Assembly (NCBI GenBank): GCA_001650895.1
Contig: LXYH01000021.1
Location: 23,020 to 87,019 of the forward strand
DNA: 64,000 nt
DNA from: Rhodobacteraceae bacterium EhC02
Lineage (GTDB): Bacteria > Pseudomonadota > Alphaproteobacteria > Rhodobacterales > Rhodobacteraceae
Direction of reading: 5' to 3'
Shown here one piece after another: positions 62,811 to 64,000 of this stretch. Numbering within the stretch: position 1 is the stretch's first letter; each line of letters opens with the position of its first letter. A program made the translations under genes and the position numbers. Under the pieces are notes generated by a model, which saw nothing but the letters and a program-made list of their open reading frames with translations, made no database searches and was not told the origin of the DNA.

Positions 62811-63472
62811 GGGCGGGCCAGCAAGGTCTCGACAAGATGACCCAAGGTGGCGCGCGGCAGGATCAGCAGCATCTTGGGGGCCGTCACCGCCAGCCAGATC
62901 GGTCCCGTGGCCCTGTTCGACGTGCCCACACGGCCGTCCGGCGCAAAACTCAGCCCGCCGACGGGCCAATGCAGCCCCTCGGATTTCGCCTCGACCGCGC
63001 CCATGGGAAAGAGTGAGACGACATCGCCGCCCTGCAGGTTCAGCCGCAGGGAGGGTGGCGCCAGCATCACGATCTCTGACGGGCCGATCAGAAGGCAGCG
63101 TTGCCGGTAATGCCGCACCAGCGTATTGAACGCCGCCATCTGGTGATCAAGCCGTGGCCCGGTGAAGCCAAGCCCCAGAACCAGCGGCGCCCGGATTGCC
63201 ATCAGGCATTTCTCGAAATCGGTCGTGTCCTGCTCGCTGATGGGGTGGATGCGCCCCTCGGGCAGGCGGGCCCGGTCGGCGGGATGCAGCGAATCCATAT
63301 CGCCGATCACGGCGTCCGGCAGATGCCCCGCGGCCATGGCAACCCCGGCGCCGCCGTCGGCGGCCACCAGTTTCGGCCCCAAGGCCAGCGCATCCTGCAG
63401 GGATTCTACATCGGACTGGCCCCCACCGATCAGGGTGACAGGCGCGGGGGAATGAACAATGATGTCTTGCAT
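62795..63472 (-). CDS. Thiamine pyrophosphokinase
   Basis: Adds pyrophosphate to thiamine to form the active cofactor. 225 aa with LVAADGGAGVAM, DAVIGDMDSL, SEQDTTDFEKCL and LGFTGPRLDHQMA motifs of the TPK catalytic domain (ATP/Mg and thiamine-binding). ATG 63472 is used; a TTG at 63490 would add six residues. Not in a thi operon, as expected for a salvage/activation enzyme. Confidence 0.9.
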   Translation of the reverse strand: MQDIIVHSPAPVTLIGGGQSDVESLQDALALGPKLVAADGGAGVAMAAGHLPDAVIGDMDSLHPADRARLPEGRIHPISEQDTTDFEKCLMAIRAPLVLGLGFTGPRLDHQMAAFNTLVRHYRQRCLLIGPSEIVMLAPPSLRLNLQGGDVVSLFPMGAVEAKSEGLHWPVGGLSFAPDGRVGTSNRATGPIWLAVTAPKMLLILPRATLGHLVETLLARPYGWD

Positions 63473-63509
63473 CGCTTGATTATGGTCCAATCAGGAAACA
63501 GATCACAAT

Positions 63510-63581
63510 GTAAACACAAAATGATACGTTAAAAATCGAAGAATCGTTCCCGTTTCGACGCCTATCCGATGGTAAACACAA
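63510..63581. repeat. Direct repeat GTAAACACAA in the intergenic region before the last gene
   Basis: GTAAACACAA at 63510-63519 and 63572-63581, 62 bases apart, in A/T-rich DNA between the divergent thiamine pyrophosphokinase gene and the last gene. Could be a regulator-binding pair. No other strong element seen there. Confidence 0.4.
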
Positions 63582-63611
63582 TCCAGACGGGCAAAAGAAA
63601 GCGAGTGACCA

Positions 63612-64000
63612 ATGGTGAGCACCAGTAAGATTCTCACGGTCTCCTATGGGACATTTTCATGCACTTTGGAAGGTTTCGACGATTCCTTCGAAACCATGAA
63701 AGCAATTGCGGAATACTTCCGGGACCTGGCCTCGGAAGATCGCTACTTCGGGGCCGAGCCCCCCGTCCCGGACGCAGAGATGCTGGCCCGGATCGCTGAA
63801 CGCGAGATCGCCCGCCGGGTCGAAGCCCGCGAAGAGCGCGGCAGTATCGTGCTGCGCGCAGCGCCCTACGGCGCCGTTGCAGCCCCGCTGGCCCCGCAGC
63901 CTGCAGCGCCCCAGCCGGCAGCGCCCCAGGCGCAGCCGCAGCCGCAGGCACCTCAGGCTTTTGCCCCCGCCGCACCCGAAGCCCCGGCACCGCAGCCCGC
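63612..64000 (+). CDS. Conserved Rhodobacteraceae protein, Pro/Ala/Gln-rich (partial, 3' end missing)
   Basis: The first 129 codons of a gene running off the right edge. It begins [20 protein letters not shown], then a charged region with [20 protein letters not shown] and, from about residue 85, a low-complexity stretch of Pro, Ala and Gln. The opening is one I recall as strongly conserved across Rhodobacteraceae, sometimes annotated as a chemotaxis-related protein, but I cannot support a function. The stop and any C-terminal domain lie outside the window. Confidence 0.75.
   Translation, partial: MVSTSKILTVSYGTFSCTLEGFDDSFETMKAIAEYFRDLASEDRYFGAEPPVPDAEMLARIAEREIARRVEAREERGSIVLRAAPYGAVAAPLAPQPAAPQPAAPQAQPQPQAPQAFAPAAPEAPAPQP

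Overview
The window is about 64 kb of densely packed, high-GC chromosome (average gap between genes under 150 bases, no gene-free stretch over 300 bases) from an alphaproteobacterium of the Rhodobacteraceae (Rhodobacter/Paracoccus/Roseobacter group). The evidence is a Paracoccus-type cytochrome c550/c2 beside an aa3 oxidase subunit I gene, the hflK-hflC-DUF2065-deg order, a SAM-II riboswitch on metZ, an alphaproteobacterial LexA direct repeat (GTTC-N7-GTTC), several DUF families common in this group, and copies of its short GATATTT-type intergenic repeat. Almost everything is housekeeping or core. I see no prophage, transposase, CRISPR array, rRNA or tRNA. The first gene and the last gene run off the window.

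Layout. 0-14.5 kb: lipB, cycA, ctaD (with a consensus FNR box at its likely start site), a DUF2244 protein, a YqeY protein, carA, a type II secretion-like/glycosyltransferase fusion, a GntR regulator, a HAD nucleotidase, a UbiH-type hydroxylase, a class V aminotransferase, two translationally coupled Lrp regulators and divergent ilvC. 14.6-26.8 kb: an EamA transporter, a PEBP-like secreted protein, then minus-strand blocks folB-folP-glmM (pterin plus cell-wall precursor), a SleB hydrolase, a PPDK, and glyQ-(small membrane protein)-glyS; glyS carries an unusual in-frame low-GC insert. 27-35.5 kb: a secreted SPOR/peptidoglycan-binding/trypsin-fold protein that has lost its catalytic residues, TrkH, two DUF1127 genes sharing an upstream repeat, folE2 with a perfect palindrome in front, a NYN-type RNase, metZ with a complete SAM-II aptamer and terminator, and an alpha/beta hydrolase. 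35.5-44.1 kb: yciB, EamA, an acetyltransferase-like protein, ftsY with a long acidic Pro/Glu repeat, an AlkB-like membrane hydroxylase, xseA, purD and a membrane protein.

44.1-52.6 kb: a 2Fe-2S ferredoxin; a LexA-controlled free-standing OB-fold corresponding to the C-terminus of error-prone polymerase DnaE2; a lipoprotein; a Zur-box-controlled COG0523 GTPase; the HflKC/DegP envelope protease operon; glutathione reductase. 52.7-57.7 kb: BenE, then a compact sensory/redox module: two small PepSY proteins, a cytochrome b561 and a divergent OmpR/histidine-kinase pair. Both PepSY promoters carry the same four-half-site operator with identical spacing, so this looks like one self-contained regulon. 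57.7-64 kb: rpiA, a glutathione S-transferase coupled to serine dehydratase sdaA, two tandem EamA paralogues, a thiamine pyrophosphokinase, and the start of a Pro/Ala/Gln-rich protein.

Most worth following: the PepSY/b561/two-component regulon with its duplicated composite operator; the SOS-regulated DnaE2 OB-fold fragment; the glyS insert; the pseudoprotease; and the unassigned operators before folE2 and the DUF1127 genes.
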